64,000 bases of DNA from Tamlana flava (GCF_041287255.1 NZ_JBGGTX010000003.1:620001-684000), one strand, 5' to 3'; counted from the first letter of the stretch, positions 1-9,902 are shown. Notes: generated from the sequence alone by a model not told the origin. Program-made: numbers and translations.

Positions 1-2
1 GC

Positions 3-1157
3 GGTTTGCCTCAAATTTCAGCCGATATTGCTTATCAAAACTGGTTAAAACAACAAGTTTCGTTGATTCCAGCAGAGTTTTTTGGGGGTAACCCCGGCGA
101 ATTTCAGGATGTGATTTTTAGCCCAAAACAGAACGTAAATGCTACGGCAACAGTCACCCAAAAGATTTTTGATGGCTCCTATTTAGTTGGTTTACAATCA
201 GCTAAAGTGTATTTACAAATTTCAAAAAACGCCAAAGAAAAAACAGATTTGGAAGTTAGAAAATCTGTGATTGAAGCCTATGGGAACGTTTTACTTGCTG
301 AAGAAAGTGTGAACATTTTGCAACGTAATGTAGAAACTTTAGAGAAAAACGTTTTTGAAACTACTAAAATTTATGAAAACGGCCTTGAAGAGCAAGAAAG
401 TGTTGATCAACTTCAAATTACGCTTTCTGGGGTAAGTAGTAATCTTAAAAATGTTTCCCGTTTAAAAGAGTTGGCGTACAAAATGCTTAACATAACGCTT
501 GGGTTAGAGATTAACCATCCAACAACTTTAACGGACAATTTGGAAGCTCTAACCGCGCAAAACATTGTATTAGCTTTGCTTGAAGCCGATGAAACGGTTG
601 AAAACACAATAGATTATAGAATTGCCGAAAATGATAAAAGAGCTAAAGAATTGCTATTAAAACTGGAAAAAAGCAAAGCACTGCCCACTTTGAATACATT
701 TGTTAATGGAGGATATTCTGCTTTTGGCAATGATTTTGACTTCACTAGTAAAGACCAGAAATGGTTTGGTTCTTCGCTTTTGGGTGTCAACCTCAACGTC
801 CCCATATTCAGTTCTTTAGGCAGAAGTGCTGCGACACAGCGTGCCAGAATAAATCTGGAAAAGGCCAAAGACGATTTAGTTGAAACCCAACAAAGAATTC
901 AATTACAAATAGCCTCTGCAAAAAGCGATTACCAGTTTGCCATTGAGGATTATCAAAATAAAAAGCAAAATTTAAATCTGGCTGAACGTATTCAAACTAA
1001 AAACCAAACCAAATTTTTTGAAGGTATTGGTTCAAGTTTCGAGCTTCGCCAAGCACAAACCCAATTATATTCGGCGCAACAAGAATTCCTGCAAGCTATG
1101 CTTGACGTTATAAATAAAAAAGCAGCTTTAGAAACCGTACTCAACTCAATTAATTAA
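3..1157 (+). CDS. TolC-family outer membrane efflux protein, 5'-truncated by window edge
   Basis: Open from the left edge, so the signal peptide and first residues are missing; an apparent TTG start near base 6 is only an internal Leu codon. About 384 residues remain. They are rich in long amphipathic helices with regular Ala, Gln, Asn and Leu, and the pattern repeats twice (around residues 60-200 and 260-380), as in the TolC fold where two halves each give a helical hairpin and beta strands. The family forms the outer membrane and periplasmic exit duct of tripartite pumps. It is followed after 24 nt by an adaptor gene and then an RND pump, so the three form one export operon. Substrate is not visible. 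Confidence 0.9.
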   Translation, partial: GLPQISADIAYQNWLKQQVSLIPAEFFGGNPGEFQDVIFSPKQNVNATATVTQKIFDGSYLVGLQSAKVYLQISKNAKEKTDLEVRKSVIEAYGNVLLAEESVNILQRNVETLEKNVFETTKIYENGLEEQESVDQLQITLSGVSSNLKNVSRLKELAYKMLNITLGLEINHPTTLTDNLEALTAQNIVLALLEADETVENTIDYRIAENDKRAKELLLKLEKSKALPTLNTFVNGGYSAFGNDFDFTSKDQKWFGSSLLGVNLNVPIFSSLGRSAATQRARINLEKAKDDLVETQQRIQLQIASAKSDYQFAIEDYQNKKQNLNLAERIQTKNQTKFFEGIGSSFELRQAQTQLYSAQQEFLQAMLDVINKKAALETVLNSIN

Positions 1158-1181
1158 TCACCAATCAATAAAACACGTAAA

Positions 1182-2351
1182 ATGAAATACATATATTCTT
1201 TAATACTAATTGGAATACTTTCGGTTTACAGTTGCTCAAACTCCGAAAAAGGAACAAAATCAATTGATGAACTTATAGAAAATGGCAGCTTGGAAGAGCT
1301 AAAGCAAAAGCGCATAGATATTGCGGCCTCTTACGATAGTGTGGCCAACATTTTATCTCAACTTGAGAAAGCCATTGTAAAAAAAGACACGACCATAAAA
1401 TACACATTGGTAACATCTTATAAAGTTAAAGACACTACGTTTACAAGCGACGTTTCTTTACAGGGCAGTGTTGAAACTTCTGAAAATATTTTAATTTATC
1501 CGGAATATCAAGGTGTTTTGTCCAGAGTTTATGTAAAAGAAGGGGAGCAAGTTAATAAAGGGCAACTTTTAGCAAAAATTGATGATGGTGGTTTATCCAG
1601 CCAATTAAGGCAGCTAAGAGTACAATACAATTTAGCCAAAACTACCTTTGAGCGCCAAGAGCGCTTATGGAACCAAAAAATTGGCAGTGAAATACAATAC
1701 CTTCAGGCCAAAACCAATATGGAATCCACACAAAATGCTGTATGGCAACTTAAATCTCAATTAGAAAAAACAACTGTTAAAGCTCCTTTTTCAGGTGTTA
1801 TTGACGACATAATAACCGAACAAGGACATGTTGTAACGCCTGGTATGCAGGCTATTATGCGTTTAGTGAACTTAGATAACATGTATGTTAAAGCCTCAGT
1901 GCCAGAAAACTATATAACCAGCATTAACAAAGGCTCATCTGTAAAGGTTACATTTTCCGCTTTGGGCAAAACAGTAGATGGAAAAGTTAAAACTGTTGGC
2001 AATTATATAAACCCTAGTAACAGAACTTTCGAGATTGAAGTTGACGTACCGAACGAAGATAAAGACATCAAACCAAACCTTATGGCCAATATGGATATTA
2101 CAAACTATTCTAAAGCAGGTGCTTTGGTAGTTCCTTCCAATGCCATTCAAGAAAATTCATTGGGTGAAAAATATGCCTTTGTTTTAGAAAAAGCAGATAA
2201 CGGAAATTTTAAGGCCATAAAAACCCAAATAGAAATAGGCAACAACAACGGCGGTATAGTAGAAATAATAAGTGGATTGGAAAAAGGTTTTGATATTGTG
2301 AAAGATGGCGCACTAACCTTGAAGGATGGTGAAATTGTAACCGTAAAATAA
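1182..2351 (+). CDS. RND efflux periplasmic adaptor (MFP/HlyD family) lipoprotein
   Basis: 389 residues. The N-terminus is a lipoprotein signal with lipobox VYSC (Cys18). A short coiled coil (about residues 28-70) precedes the biotinyl-lipoyl half motif around LIYPEYQGVLSRVYVKEGEQV. A helical hairpin (about 145-190), the second lipoyl half (APFSGVIDD, about 198-206) and beta-barrel and membrane-proximal domains follow. The family bridges the inner membrane pump to the TolC duct. It lies 24 nt after the TolC gene and 18 nt before the pump gene, so co-transcription is likely. Typical length for the family. Confidence 0.93.
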   Translation: MKYIYSLILIGILSVYSCSNSEKGTKSIDELIENGSLEELKQKRIDIAASYDSVANILSQLEKAIVKKDTTIKYTLVTSYKVKDTTFTSDVSLQGSVETSENILIYPEYQGVLSRVYVKEGEQVNKGQLLAKIDDGGLSSQLRQLRVQYNLAKTTFERQERLWNQKIGSEIQYLQAKTNMESTQNAVWQLKSQLEKTTVKAPFSGVIDDIITEQGHVVTPGMQAIMRLVNLDNMYVKASVPENYITSINKGSSVKVTFSALGKTVDGKVKTVGNYINPSNRTFEIEVDVPNEDKDIKPNLMANMDITNYSKAGALVVPSNAIQENSLGEKYAFVLEKADNGNFKAIKTQIEIGNNNGGIVEIISGLEKGFDIVKDGALTLKDGEIVTVK

Positions 2352-2369
2352 AATCAATCAACCAAAAGC

Positions 2370-5300
2370 ATGAAAAATAATCAAGCGAAAAAATATTTCG
2401 GACTTTCCAATTGGTCCATTGATAACCCAATGACGGTATTTGTCATTATTGCCATTGTACTTTTGGGCGGATTGATTTCGTATTCTACCCTGCCTAGAGA
2501 GTCTTTTCCAGAAGTCGTAGAATCCAAGATATATGTCAGTTCAGTTTTTCCTGGAAACTCCGCGGAAGATGTTGAGAAACTCATTACCAAACCTTTGGAA
2601 GAAGAGATTAATGATATTACAGGGGTTACCAAAATAACCTCAACGTCCTTACAGGATTACTCCATTATTACCGTTGAGTTTGAAGAATCTATTCCTACTG
2701 ACGATGCCAAAATAAAGATTAAGGACAAAATTGACATGGTAACCGCAGAGCAGGATTGGCCAACCATGGATGGTGGTGCAAAAGTAGAGCCAAATGCCTT
2801 TGACATGGACATTTCTGAAATGATGCCCATTGCCCAATTAAACCTAACTGGAAATTACACGGCCGAGCAGTTAAAAGATTTTGCTGAAGACCTTCAAGAC
2901 CATATTGAAGATTTTCCAGAAATAAAAGAGGCCGCGGTTTTAGGTGTTCAAAACAAAGAGGTAGAAGTAGCCATAGATGCCTTTAAGATGACGGCAGCCG
3001 AAGTAAGTTTCAATCAAATAATAGGGTCTATTCAAAATGAAAACCTAACCATCTCTGGGGGCAATGTTATTGAAAATGGGTTACGAAGAAACATTCGTGT
3101 TATTGGTGAAATTGATAAACCAGAGGAATTGGCAAACATTGTTGTAAAAGAAGACAATGGTGCAGTTTACTTAAGGGATATTGCCGCCATAAACTTCAGG
3201 CAAAAAGATGCCACAACCTACGCCAGGGAATTTGGTAAGCCCGTAGTCATGTTGAGCATCAAAAAGAAAAGTGGCGAAAACATGATTGATGCCATGGATA
3301 AAATTAGAGATCACTTACCTGAAGCGAAAGCAACCTACCTTCCAGACAATTTAAACGTTTCAATTACTAGTGACGAATCGACTAGAACAGAAGACCAAGT
3401 TGCTGAATTGGAAAACAGCATCATTTTTGGTGTTATTTTGGTTGTTAGTGTTTTGATGTTCTTTTTAGGCTTTAGAAACGCCCTTTTTGTTGGTATAGCT
3501 ATTCCACTTTCCATTCTGTTATCATTTTTAATCTTACCCGTGGTTGGTGATGGCTTAGGCATGAACATTACGCTTAACACCATGGTTTTGTTTGCAACGG
3601 TTATGGGGCTGGGTATGTTGGTAGACAATGGGATTGTGGTAGTTGAGAACGTTTACAGACTTATGGATGAAGGGGTTCCAAGAATGGAAGCCGCCAAACA
3701 GGGTGTTGGCGAAATTGCTTGGCCAATTATTGCTTCAACGGCAACTACTCTTGCGGCTTTTTTACCTCTTGGCTTTTGGCCGGGTATTATGGGCAAATTC
3801 ATGATTTATTTCCCATTAACACTTTCTACCGTACTTTTCTCTTCACTGTTTGTTGCATTGGTCATAAATTCCACATTGACCTCAGTGCTTATGAAGACAG
3901 AAGAAGAAGTCATGTCAAGAAAATCACTTATTAAAATAAGTGTTGCTCTGTTAGCCTTTGGGATTCTTTTATTGATATCTGGAATTTTTGAAACGCACAT
4001 TATTTTTCAGATTCTAGGTTTAATAGTTTTTTTAGGCGCTTTGGTTATGACCTTTTTGGGCTGGCTTGATAGAAGCAAAACCAAAATGCTAAAACGAGGC
4101 TTAGGCTTGATGGCCATAGGTATTTTATTCACAATTTTAGGGTTTGTTGGCGGGCCAAAGGCATTGGTTGGGTTTGGTAACTTATTTGTTTTTACATCCA
4201 TTTCGCTTTGGTTTTTTAAATATCTGTTAATACCGGCATCAAAAAACTTTCAGTTTAAAACCCTGCCAAAAATTGAAAAATTATACCAAAATCAGCTATA
4301 TACAGCTCTGAAAGGTAAATATGCTTACATCTATGTATTTGGAACATTTGGGTTGTTGATTTTAGCCTTTATCGTTTTTGGTATTTCAACCCCAAAAACA
4401 TTGTTTTTCCCAGACAACCAGCCCAATCAAGCCATTGTATACATAGAATTTCCAGAGGGCACCGATATTGAAAAAACTAATGAGCTCACTAAAAAAGTGG
4501 AGCAACGCGTTTACAAAGTATTGGATAAATACGAATATGAAAAAGATGGCGAACCATACAACTACATGGCAGAAACGATTATTTCCCAAGTTGGCGAAGG
4601 TTCTGGAAACCCTTTTACCGATGGCCCTTCACAAAACGAAATGCCAAACAAGGGTAAAGTAACCGTTTTGTTCAGGCAGTTTAAATACAGGTTTGACCAA
4701 GAAGGCAATAAAATTAGCAGTTCTGATGTGTTGTCTGAAATACGAGATGCTGTACAAGGTTTTCCTGGCGTGAGCATCATAGCCGAAAAAGACCAAAACG
4801 GGCCTCCTGTTGGATATCCCATCAACATCGAGTTAAAAGGGGAAGATTACAAAGAGCTTTTAACAGAAGCGAAGAATATCCAATCATTTATCGACGAGCA
4901 AAACATCCCTGGGATTGAAGACCTAAACCTTGATGTTAACGAGAACAAACCTGAAATGGAAGTGCTTGTTAATCGTGAAAAAGCTGGTGAACTAGGTGTT
5001 TCTACGGCACAAGTGGGTCAAGCACTTCGTTCTGCAATTTATGGCTTTAATGCTTCTACCTATAAAGATGGTGAAGATGATTATGATGTTTTCGTCCGTT
5101 TCGATGGTGAGAGCAGATACAACAAAAACGCATTATTCAACCAAAATATCACCTTTAGGGACAACACCGGGAAACTTAAAAAAATTCCATTGTCAACCTT
5201 GGTTGAAACCAAAAACATTGCAACGTTCAGCTCCATAAAACGTAAGGATTTAAAGCGTGTAATAACCATTTATTCTAACGTCTTAGAGGGGTTCAATGCC

Positions 5301-6035
5301 ACTGAAATTGTTCAGAAAATTCAGGAATCCATGAAAAATTACGACCTCCCAAGTGGCATGTCGTATAATTTTACTGGAGAGCAGGAAGAAATGGCAAAAA
5401 ACATGGCCTTTTTATCCAAAGCCTTGGTCATTGCTATGTTCTTGATTCTTTTGATTATAGTGGCGCAATTTAACTCCATATCAAAACCATTTATCATTTT
5501 TGTGGCAATCGTACTCAGTTTTATTGGTGTATTGTTTGGATTGGTAATTTTCCAAATGGATTTTGTTGTGATGATGACCATGATGGGTATTATATCGTTG
5601 GCCGGAATTGTGGTAAACAATGCCATTGTACTTATTGATTACACACAGTTACTGATTGATAGGAAGAAGAACGAATTAAATATGGAAAAAAGTGAATTAT
5701 TGACCAGAGAACAGTACCGCGATATTATTGTAGCAGCCGGAACCAACCGTTTACGCCCTGTATTGTTGACCGCTATAACAACTATTTTAGGGCTGATTCC
5801 TTTGGCAGTTGGATTGAACCTGAATTTCTTTACGTTATTCACAGAATTTGACCCTCAAATTTATATTGGAGGAGACAACAACATTTTCTGGAAACCAATG
5901 TCGTGGACCATTATTTTCGGGTTATCGTTCGCAACGTTCTTGACCTTGATCATCGTACCGACCATGTTCTACTTACTAAATCGTGCCAAAATAAGATTTA
6001 GAAATGGAGACAATCAAGATACAAATGAAAATTGA
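2370..6035 (+). CDS. RND efflux permease (AcrB/HAE1-like), enlarged
   Basis: 1221 residues, against about 1030-1050 for AcrB. N-terminal TM1 (about 20-40), first periplasmic porter domain, then TM2-6 with GMGLGMLVDNGIVVVENVYR-like TM4 signature carrying the conserved Asp, second porter domain, and a C-terminal TM block ending near residue 1205. The extra length is mostly an insertion at about residues 510-640, between the TM6 and TM7 regions, with four more hydrophobic segments (about 517-536, 541-563, 574-592, 597-620). The family exports drugs, lipids or other amphiphiles using proton flow. Last gene of the operon; a strong terminator follows within 20 nt. Confidence 0.93.
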   Translation: MKNNQAKKYFGLSNWSIDNPMTVFVIIAIVLLGGLISYSTLPRESFPEVVESKIYVSSVFPGNSAEDVEKLITKPLEEEINDITGVTKITSTSLQDYSIITVEFEESIPTDDAKIKIKDKIDMVTAEQDWPTMDGGAKVEPNAFDMDISEMMPIAQLNLTGNYTAEQLKDFAEDLQDHIEDFPEIKEAAVLGVQNKEVEVAIDAFKMTAAEVSFNQIIGSIQNENLTISGGNVIENGLRRNIRVIGEIDKPEELANIVVKEDNGAVYLRDIAAINFRQKDATTYAREFGKPVVMLSIKKKSGENMIDAMDKIRDHLPEAKATYLPDNLNVSITSDESTRTEDQVAELENSIIFGVILVVSVLMFFLGFRNALFVGIAIPLSILLSFLILPVVGDGLGMNITLNTMVLFATVMGLGMLVDNGIVVVENVYRLMDEGVPRMEAAKQGVGEIAWPIIASTATTLAAFLPLGFWPGIMGKFMIYFPLTLSTVLFSSLFVALVINSTLTSVLMKTEEEVMSRKSLIKISVALLAFGILLLISGIFETHIIFQILGLIVFLGALVMTFLGWLDRSKTKMLKRGLGLMAIGILFTILGFVGGPKALVGFGNLFVFTSISLWFFKYLLIPASKNFQFKTLPKIEKLYQNQLYTALKGKYAYIYVFGTFGLLILAFIVFGISTPKTLFFPDNQPNQAIVYIEFPEGTDIEKTNELTKKVEQRVYKVLDKYEYEKDGEPYNYMAETIISQVGEGSGNPFTDGPSQNEMPNKGKVTVLFRQFKYRFDQEGNKISSSDVLSEIRDAVQGFPGVSIIAEKDQNGPPVGYPINIELKGEDYKELLTEAKNIQSFIDEQNIPGIEDLNLDVNENKPEMEVLVNREKAGELGVSTAQVGQALRSAIYGFNASTYKDGEDDYDVFVRFDGESRYNKNALFNQNITFRDNTGKLKKIPLSTLVETKNIATFSSIKRKDLKRVITIYSNVLEGFNATEIVQKIQESMKNYDLPSGMSYNFTGEQEEMAKNMAFLSKALVIAMFLILLIIVAQFNSISKPFIIFVAIVLSFIGVLFGLVIFQMDFVVMMTMMGIISLAGIVVNNAIVLIDYTQLLIDRKKNELNMEKSELLTREQYRDIIVAAGTNRLRPVLLTAITTILGLIPLAVGLNLNFFTLFTEFDPQIYIGGDNNIFWKPMSWTIIFGLSFATFLTLIIVPTMFYLLNRAKIRFRNGDNQDTNEN

Positions 6036-6050
6036 GTTTCATAAAAGTTT

Positions 6051-6080
6051 AAAGCCCCGACAATTTTCGGGGCTTTTATT
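6051..6080 (+). terminator. Rho-independent terminator of the RND operon
   Basis: Ten-base stem (6051-6060 with 6067-6076, AAAGCCCCGA paired with TCGGGGCTTT) with a six-base loop, followed by T-rich sequence. It lies 16 nt after the pump stop codon. Confidence 0.85.
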
Positions 6081-6082
6081 TA

Positions 6083-6115
6083 TAAAACAAAAAAGCTTCC
6101 CAAAATGAGAAGCTT
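6083..6115 (-). terminator. Rho-independent terminator of tRNA-Leu
   Basis: Read on the minus strand, the stem AAGCTTC (6115-6109) pairs with GAAGCTT (6099-6093) and is followed by a run of T with a single G. It sits about 16 nt past the 3' end of the tRNA, which fits its terminator. Confidence 0.75.
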
Positions 6116-6130
6116 AATATCCTGTTGTTG

Positions 6131-6212
6131 TGCGGGCGGGGAGACTCGAACTCCCACACCTCGCGGCACTAGATCCTAAGTCTAGCGTGTCTACCAATTC
6201 CACCACGCCCGC
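6131..6212 (-). tRNA. tRNA-Leu (anticodon UAG)
   Basis: An 82-nt class II tRNA. Acceptor stem GCGGGCG (6212-6206) pairs with CGCCCGC (6138-6132), with discriminator A at 6131. The D-loop contains GGTAGAC. The anticodon stem CTAGA/TCTAG encloses the loop CTTAGGA, with anticodon TAG at 6178-6176. It has a short variable arm and the TTCGAGT T-loop. CCA is not encoded. Only tRNA seen in the window. Confidence 0.96.
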
Positions 6213-6282
6213 AAAAGGACTGCAAATATAAACAAGATTTTTAAATTGCAAATAGCAATTTATTAAAAACATTCTTTTTTTA

Positions 6283-6290
6283 TACTTTTG
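6283..6290 (+). promoter_or_regulatory. -7 promoter element of the M20 peptidase gene
   Basis: TACTTTTG is an exact match to the Bacteroidota -7 consensus TAnnTTTG. It places the start of transcription near 6295 and rules out the TTG at 6288 as the translation start. No convincing -33 element is seen. Confidence 0.6.
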
Positions 6291-6311
6291 AAAAGTAACA
6301 TCAAAGACTTC

Positions 6312-7700
6312 ATGGAAAACATAAAATCTTACATAAAAGAACACAAAGACCGCTTTTTAAACGAGCTTATTGAATTACTGAAAATACCATCAATCAGTGC
6401 TGATTCAGCATATAAAAATGATGTACTTAAAACTGCCGATGCCATTAAATTAAGTTTAGAGGAAGCTGGTTGTAATATTGTTGAAATCTGCCCAACAGAT
6501 GGCTATCCAATCGTTTACGGCGAAAAAATAATAGATAAAAATTTGCCAACCGTTTTGGTATATGGGCACTACGACGTGCAACCACCAGACCCTTTGAATT
6601 TATGGGACTCCCCTCCATTTGAACCCATTATAAAAAGCACCGCTTTGCATCCTGATGGTGCCATTTTTGCGCGAGGTGCTTGTGATGACAAAGGGCAAAT
6701 GTACATGCACGTAAAAGCCATGGAATTCATGACTTCAACAAACCAGCTGCCATGCAACGTAAAATTCATGATTGAGGGTGAAGAAGAAGTAGGCAGTGCC
6801 AACCTAGCCACTTTTGTAAAAAACAATCAGAAAAAATTAAAAAATGATGTAATTCTTATTTCAGATACTGGAATGATAGCTAAAGATGTGCCGTCAATTA
6901 CCACTGGTTTAAGGGGCTTGAGTTATGTTGAAGTTGAAGTCACTGGCCCAAACCGTGACTTACATTCTGGTCTTTACGGTGGTGCCGTTGCTAATCCTAT
7001 CAATATTATAACCAAAATGATTGCTTCACTTCACGACGAAAACAACCACATTACCATTCCCGGTTTTTATGATAAGGTTGAAGGACTAAGCAAAGAAGAA
7101 CGCGCAGAAATGGCCAAAGCCCCTTTTAGTTTGGATGCTTACAAAAAAGCACTGGACATCGATGCCGTTTACGGCGAAACGGGCTATACTACCAACGAGC
7201 GAAACTCCATTCGCCCAACCTTGGATGTTAATGGCATTTGGGGCGGTTATATTGGTGAAGGCGCAAAAACGGTGATTGCAAGCAAAGCGTACGCAAAAAT
7301 ATCCATGCGCTTGGTACCTCATCAAGATTGGGAGGAAATCACCAAATTGTTTACCAAGCATTTTATGGCCATCGCTCCAAAAGGCGTTAAGGTTAAAGTC
7401 AAGCCCCACCATGGTGGGCAAGGCTATGTAACCCCAATAGATAGCATTGGCTACCAAGCCGCCAGTAAAGCCTATGAAGTAACATTTGGCAAAGCCCCAA
7501 TTCCACAGCGAAGTGGTGGCAGCATTCCTATTGTTGCCCTTTTCGAGCAGGAACTTAAAAGCAAAACCATTTTGATGGGCTTCGGCCTGGACAGCGATGC
7601 CATTCACTCCCCTAATGAACATTTTGGCATTTGGAACTATCTAAAAGGCATTGAAACCATTCCGCATTTTTACAAATATTTTGCGGAATCATTTAAATAA
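6312..7700 (+). CDS. M20-family dipeptidase
   Basis: 463 residues from ATG 6312, chosen because the longer reading from TTG 6288 overlaps the -7 promoter box. M20 metallopeptidase of the CNDP/DUG1-like dipeptidase type: VYGHYDVQPPDP carries the first zinc His and its catalytic Asp, ARGACDDKGQ the bridging Asp, MIEGEEEVGS the catalytic Glu pair, and SDTG a further ligand. A dimerisation lid domain follows (about 200-380), and the late zinc His lies in DAIHSPNEHF. The family hydrolyses small peptides in the cytoplasm using two metals. No signal peptide. It stands alone between the tRNA and a transporter gene. Confidence 0.93.
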   Translation: MENIKSYIKEHKDRFLNELIELLKIPSISADSAYKNDVLKTADAIKLSLEEAGCNIVEICPTDGYPIVYGEKIIDKNLPTVLVYGHYDVQPPDPLNLWDSPPFEPIIKSTALHPDGAIFARGACDDKGQMYMHVKAMEFMTSTNQLPCNVKFMIEGEEEVGSANLATFVKNNQKKLKNDVILISDTGMIAKDVPSITTGLRGLSYVEVEVTGPNRDLHSGLYGGAVANPINIITKMIASLHDENNHITIPGFYDKVEGLSKEERAEMAKAPFSLDAYKKALDIDAVYGETGYTTNERNSIRPTLDVNGIWGGYIGEGAKTVIASKAYAKISMRLVPHQDWEEITKLFTKHFMAIAPKGVKVKVKPHHGGQGYVTPIDSIGYQAASKAYEVTFGKAPIPQRSGGSIPIVALFEQELKSKTILMGFGLDSDAIHSPNEHFGIWNYLKGIETIPHFYKYFAESFK

Positions 7701-7735
7701 TAACAGCATTACCATAAGTGTTGCATTTTCACTAA

Positions 7736-7743
7736 TAGTTTTG
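7736..7743 (+). promoter_or_regulatory. possible -7 promoter element of the EamA gene
   Basis: TAGTTTTG matches TAnnTTTG. It lies about 60 nt before the TTG start. A single short match, so the call is tentative. Confidence 0.35.
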
Positions 7744-7802
7744 ACTCGATGCTCACCTCGTAAAAGCTAACCATTAAAATCGCTAACGCAAATTCCAACC
7801 TT

Positions 7803-8663
7803 TTGAAAGATCAACATAGCACCCATCTTATTCAACTTGCTATAGCGACACTTTTTATAAGTGCTTCTGGCGCGTTGGGCAAGTTTATTGATATGCCGAC
7901 ACCAGTTGTTGTGTGGTGGCGTTCTATTTTGGGCGCAATATTCTTGTTAGGGTTTTGTGTTTACAAAAAATTCAATTTAAAAATCGATTCACGACAAGAT
8001 GCCCTTGCCATCTTCTCAAGTGGACTTTTAATGGGAGGGCATTGGCTATTTTATTTCTACGCGCTTAAACTCTCAAACGTTGCTATTGGCATGTTATCTT
8101 TATTTGTGTTCCCCATATTTACCGCCTTTTTAGAGCCACTTTTTATCAAAGTAAAGTTCGACCCCATTTACATCCTTTTGGGAATTATGGTTTTAATTGG
8201 CATGTATATTTTAGCACCAGAATTCAGCTTAGAGAACACCCGTTTTCAGGGTATCCTGTTCGGTTTGCTATCGGCATTGTGCTATGCCGTTCGCAATATT
8301 ATTTCCAAAAAACTGACGAATAATTACAATGCAACAAGCATCATGCTATATCAAACTAGCATATTAACCGTTATACTTTTTCCTGTCCTATTTTTTATGG
8401 ATACCTCAAATATTGCCAGCCAATACCCTTATGTTCTTCTGTTAGCTCTTGTGGTAACAGCAATCGGACACACACTATTAGTAAATAGTTTAAAGCATTT
8501 TTCAGTAAGCACAGCAAGCATCATCAATAGTGTTCAGCCCATTTTCGGGATTATTATTGCCTTTATTTTTCTCAATGAAATTCCAACCGCAAACACTTAT
8601 TTGGGAGGCTCCTTAATTCTTTTAACGGTTGTTATTGAAAGTGTACGCTCTAGAAACAAATAA
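7803..8663 (+). CDS. EamA/DMT-family transporter
   Basis: 286 residues with ten hydrophobic segments arranged as two repeats of five, the usual EamA drug/metabolite transporter layout. The first repeat includes PTPVVVWWRSILGAIFLLG and the second ends at IVESVRS. The family exports metabolites or takes up small solutes across the inner membrane; the substrate cannot be read from sequence. Start is TTG at 7803: the frame has a stop at 7761 and no ATG between, so a TTG start is the simplest reading. It is convergent with the SQR-like gene and shares a terminator with it. Confidence 0.88.
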   Translation: MKDQHSTHLIQLAIATLFISASGALGKFIDMPTPVVVWWRSILGAIFLLGFCVYKKFNLKIDSRQDALAIFSSGLLMGGHWLFYFYALKLSNVAIGMLSLFVFPIFTAFLEPLFIKVKFDPIYILLGIMVLIGMYILAPEFSLENTRFQGILFGLLSALCYAVRNIISKKLTNNYNATSIMLYQTSILTVILFPVLFFMDTSNIASQYPYVLLLALVVTAIGHTLLVNSLKHFSVSTASIINSVQPIFGIIIAFIFLNEIPTANTYLGGSLILLTVVIESVRSRNK

Positions 8664-8664
8664 T

Positions 8665-8694
8665 AAAAAAGCCATCAAAAATGATGGCTTTTTT
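8665..8694. terminator. Bidirectional terminator between convergent genes
   Basis: A run of A, GCCATCA, a short loop, TGATGGC and a run of T form a symmetric hairpin that has a T-tract when read from either strand. It serves both the EamA gene and the SQR-like gene. Confidence 0.85.
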
Positions 8695-8699
8695 ATTGC

Positions 8700-9902
8700 T
8701 TATGGTAAGTAAGAATAGCCTTTTCGCGTTTTCCAAAGGAAATATTTTTCAAACAACACCTTTGAAAAATCATAGAATACATTAGGTATCATGATTGCAA
8801 AATTTCTAGGTTTGAAAAGTTTATCGCTTAAAATGATAACCTCTTTTTTACCAGCATCCATAACACATATTCCAGGTATTTTTCCCCAAGCTTTTTTCTT
8901 CAACTTAGTTTTACCTTTGGTTACTCTTATAATGTTTTCTGCAACAATTTTACCTGTTTCATCAGACGGGTAGCCCGTTTTTGGACCAGAGAAAGGAACT
9001 TTGCCAGGTTTAAATGGCAACTTAACATCTACGGCAATACCAGCAGCCCAAACATTAGGTAAGCTAACATGTCTGTAATCATCTGTTACAGGGATATAAC
9101 CAGTAGCAGTTGCATTAAGTTCTGGTGAATTTTTAACAAACTCTACACCTAAAAATGGCGGCATTAACATGGTAAAGTTACTTGGCAACTCTTCATCTGT
9201 TGTTAAAATTACTTTATCCTTTAAAACTTCTTTTACGCCTACCTCGGTTCTGTAATGAATGTTGAACATCTTCATAAAAGATTTTAACATAGTCTCACCA
9301 CCTGTCATTCCATCAATACCAAAATGTCCTAAAAATGTTTCAGGAGTAATCCAGTATAAATCTACTTTTTTTCTGATTTTTTGCTCTCTAAGCCACTTTT
9401 CAATATTGAACAAAAACTCGTAAGCTGCGCCCATACAACCAGCATTTTGTGTTGCACCAATTACTATTGGGCCAGGGTTTTCCTTAAAGTTTTCTAGGGC
9501 TTCACGTGTTTTCATGGCACCATTTGGTGTTCCAATGTAGTGGGCATATTCTTCAACACCTGGAGCCACATCATATTTTACCTTTGGCCCAGTGGCAATT
9601 ACCAAATGGTCATAATGCACTGATCCTTTATCCGTTATAACCTCCTGTTTTTTAGTGTCTACCTTTAATGCTTCAGCAACTAAAAAATCAACGCCTTTCT
9701 TTTTAAGTATTTCATCTTTTCTAAATGAAATATCTTTTATGTTACGTCTTCCAAATGGCACCCATATTAATGATGGAATAAACAAAAACAAGGGCGATTT
9801 ATCAATCATAATAACCTTATGTTGGTCTTTTCCTTTACGCTTAATCTCGAGGGCTGCAGTCATACCTGCAAAGTTTCCTCCTACTACTACTGTTGTTGTC
9901 AT
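8700..9902 (-). CDS. SQR-like NAD(P)/FAD-dependent oxidoreductase
   Basis: 400 residues. N-terminal FAD-binding motif VVVGGNFAGMTAALE, then VIATGPKV and a second nucleotide-binding part, with the closing LPNVWAAGIAV motif. Cys156 (NAGCMGAAYE) and Cys346 (PGICVMDAG) sit where sulfide:quinone oxidoreductases have their paired redox cysteines. The C-terminus is hydrophobic and aromatic, fitting peripheral membrane attachment. The family oxidises sulfide and passes electrons to quinone. I see no sulfur-oxidation genes adjacent, so the physiological role (energy or detoxification) is open. NDH-2-like or FCSD-like activity is a less likely alternative. Confidence 0.8.
   Translation of the reverse strand: MTTTVVVGGNFAGMTAALEIKRKGKDQHKVIMIDKSPLFLFIPSLIWVPFGRRNIKDISFRKDEILKKKGVDFLVAEALKVDTKKQEVITDKGSVHYDHLVIATGPKVKYDVAPGVEEYAHYIGTPNGAMKTREALENFKENPGPIVIGATQNAGCMGAAYEFLFNIEKWLREQKIRKKVDLYWITPETFLGHFGIDGMTGGETMLKSFMKMFNIHYRTEVGVKEVLKDKVILTTDEELPSNFTMLMPPFLGVEFVKNSPELNATATGYIPVTDDYRHVSLPNVWAAGIAVDVKLPFKPGKVPFSGPKTGYPSDETGKIVAENIIRVTKGKTKLKKKAWGKIPGICVMDAGKKEVIILSDKLFKPRNFAIMIPNVFYDFSKVLFEKYFLWKTRKGYSYLP

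Noticed and set aside
6288..6311. TTG start of the M20 peptidase
   Set aside because: It overlaps the -7 promoter box; ATG 6312 is the better start.
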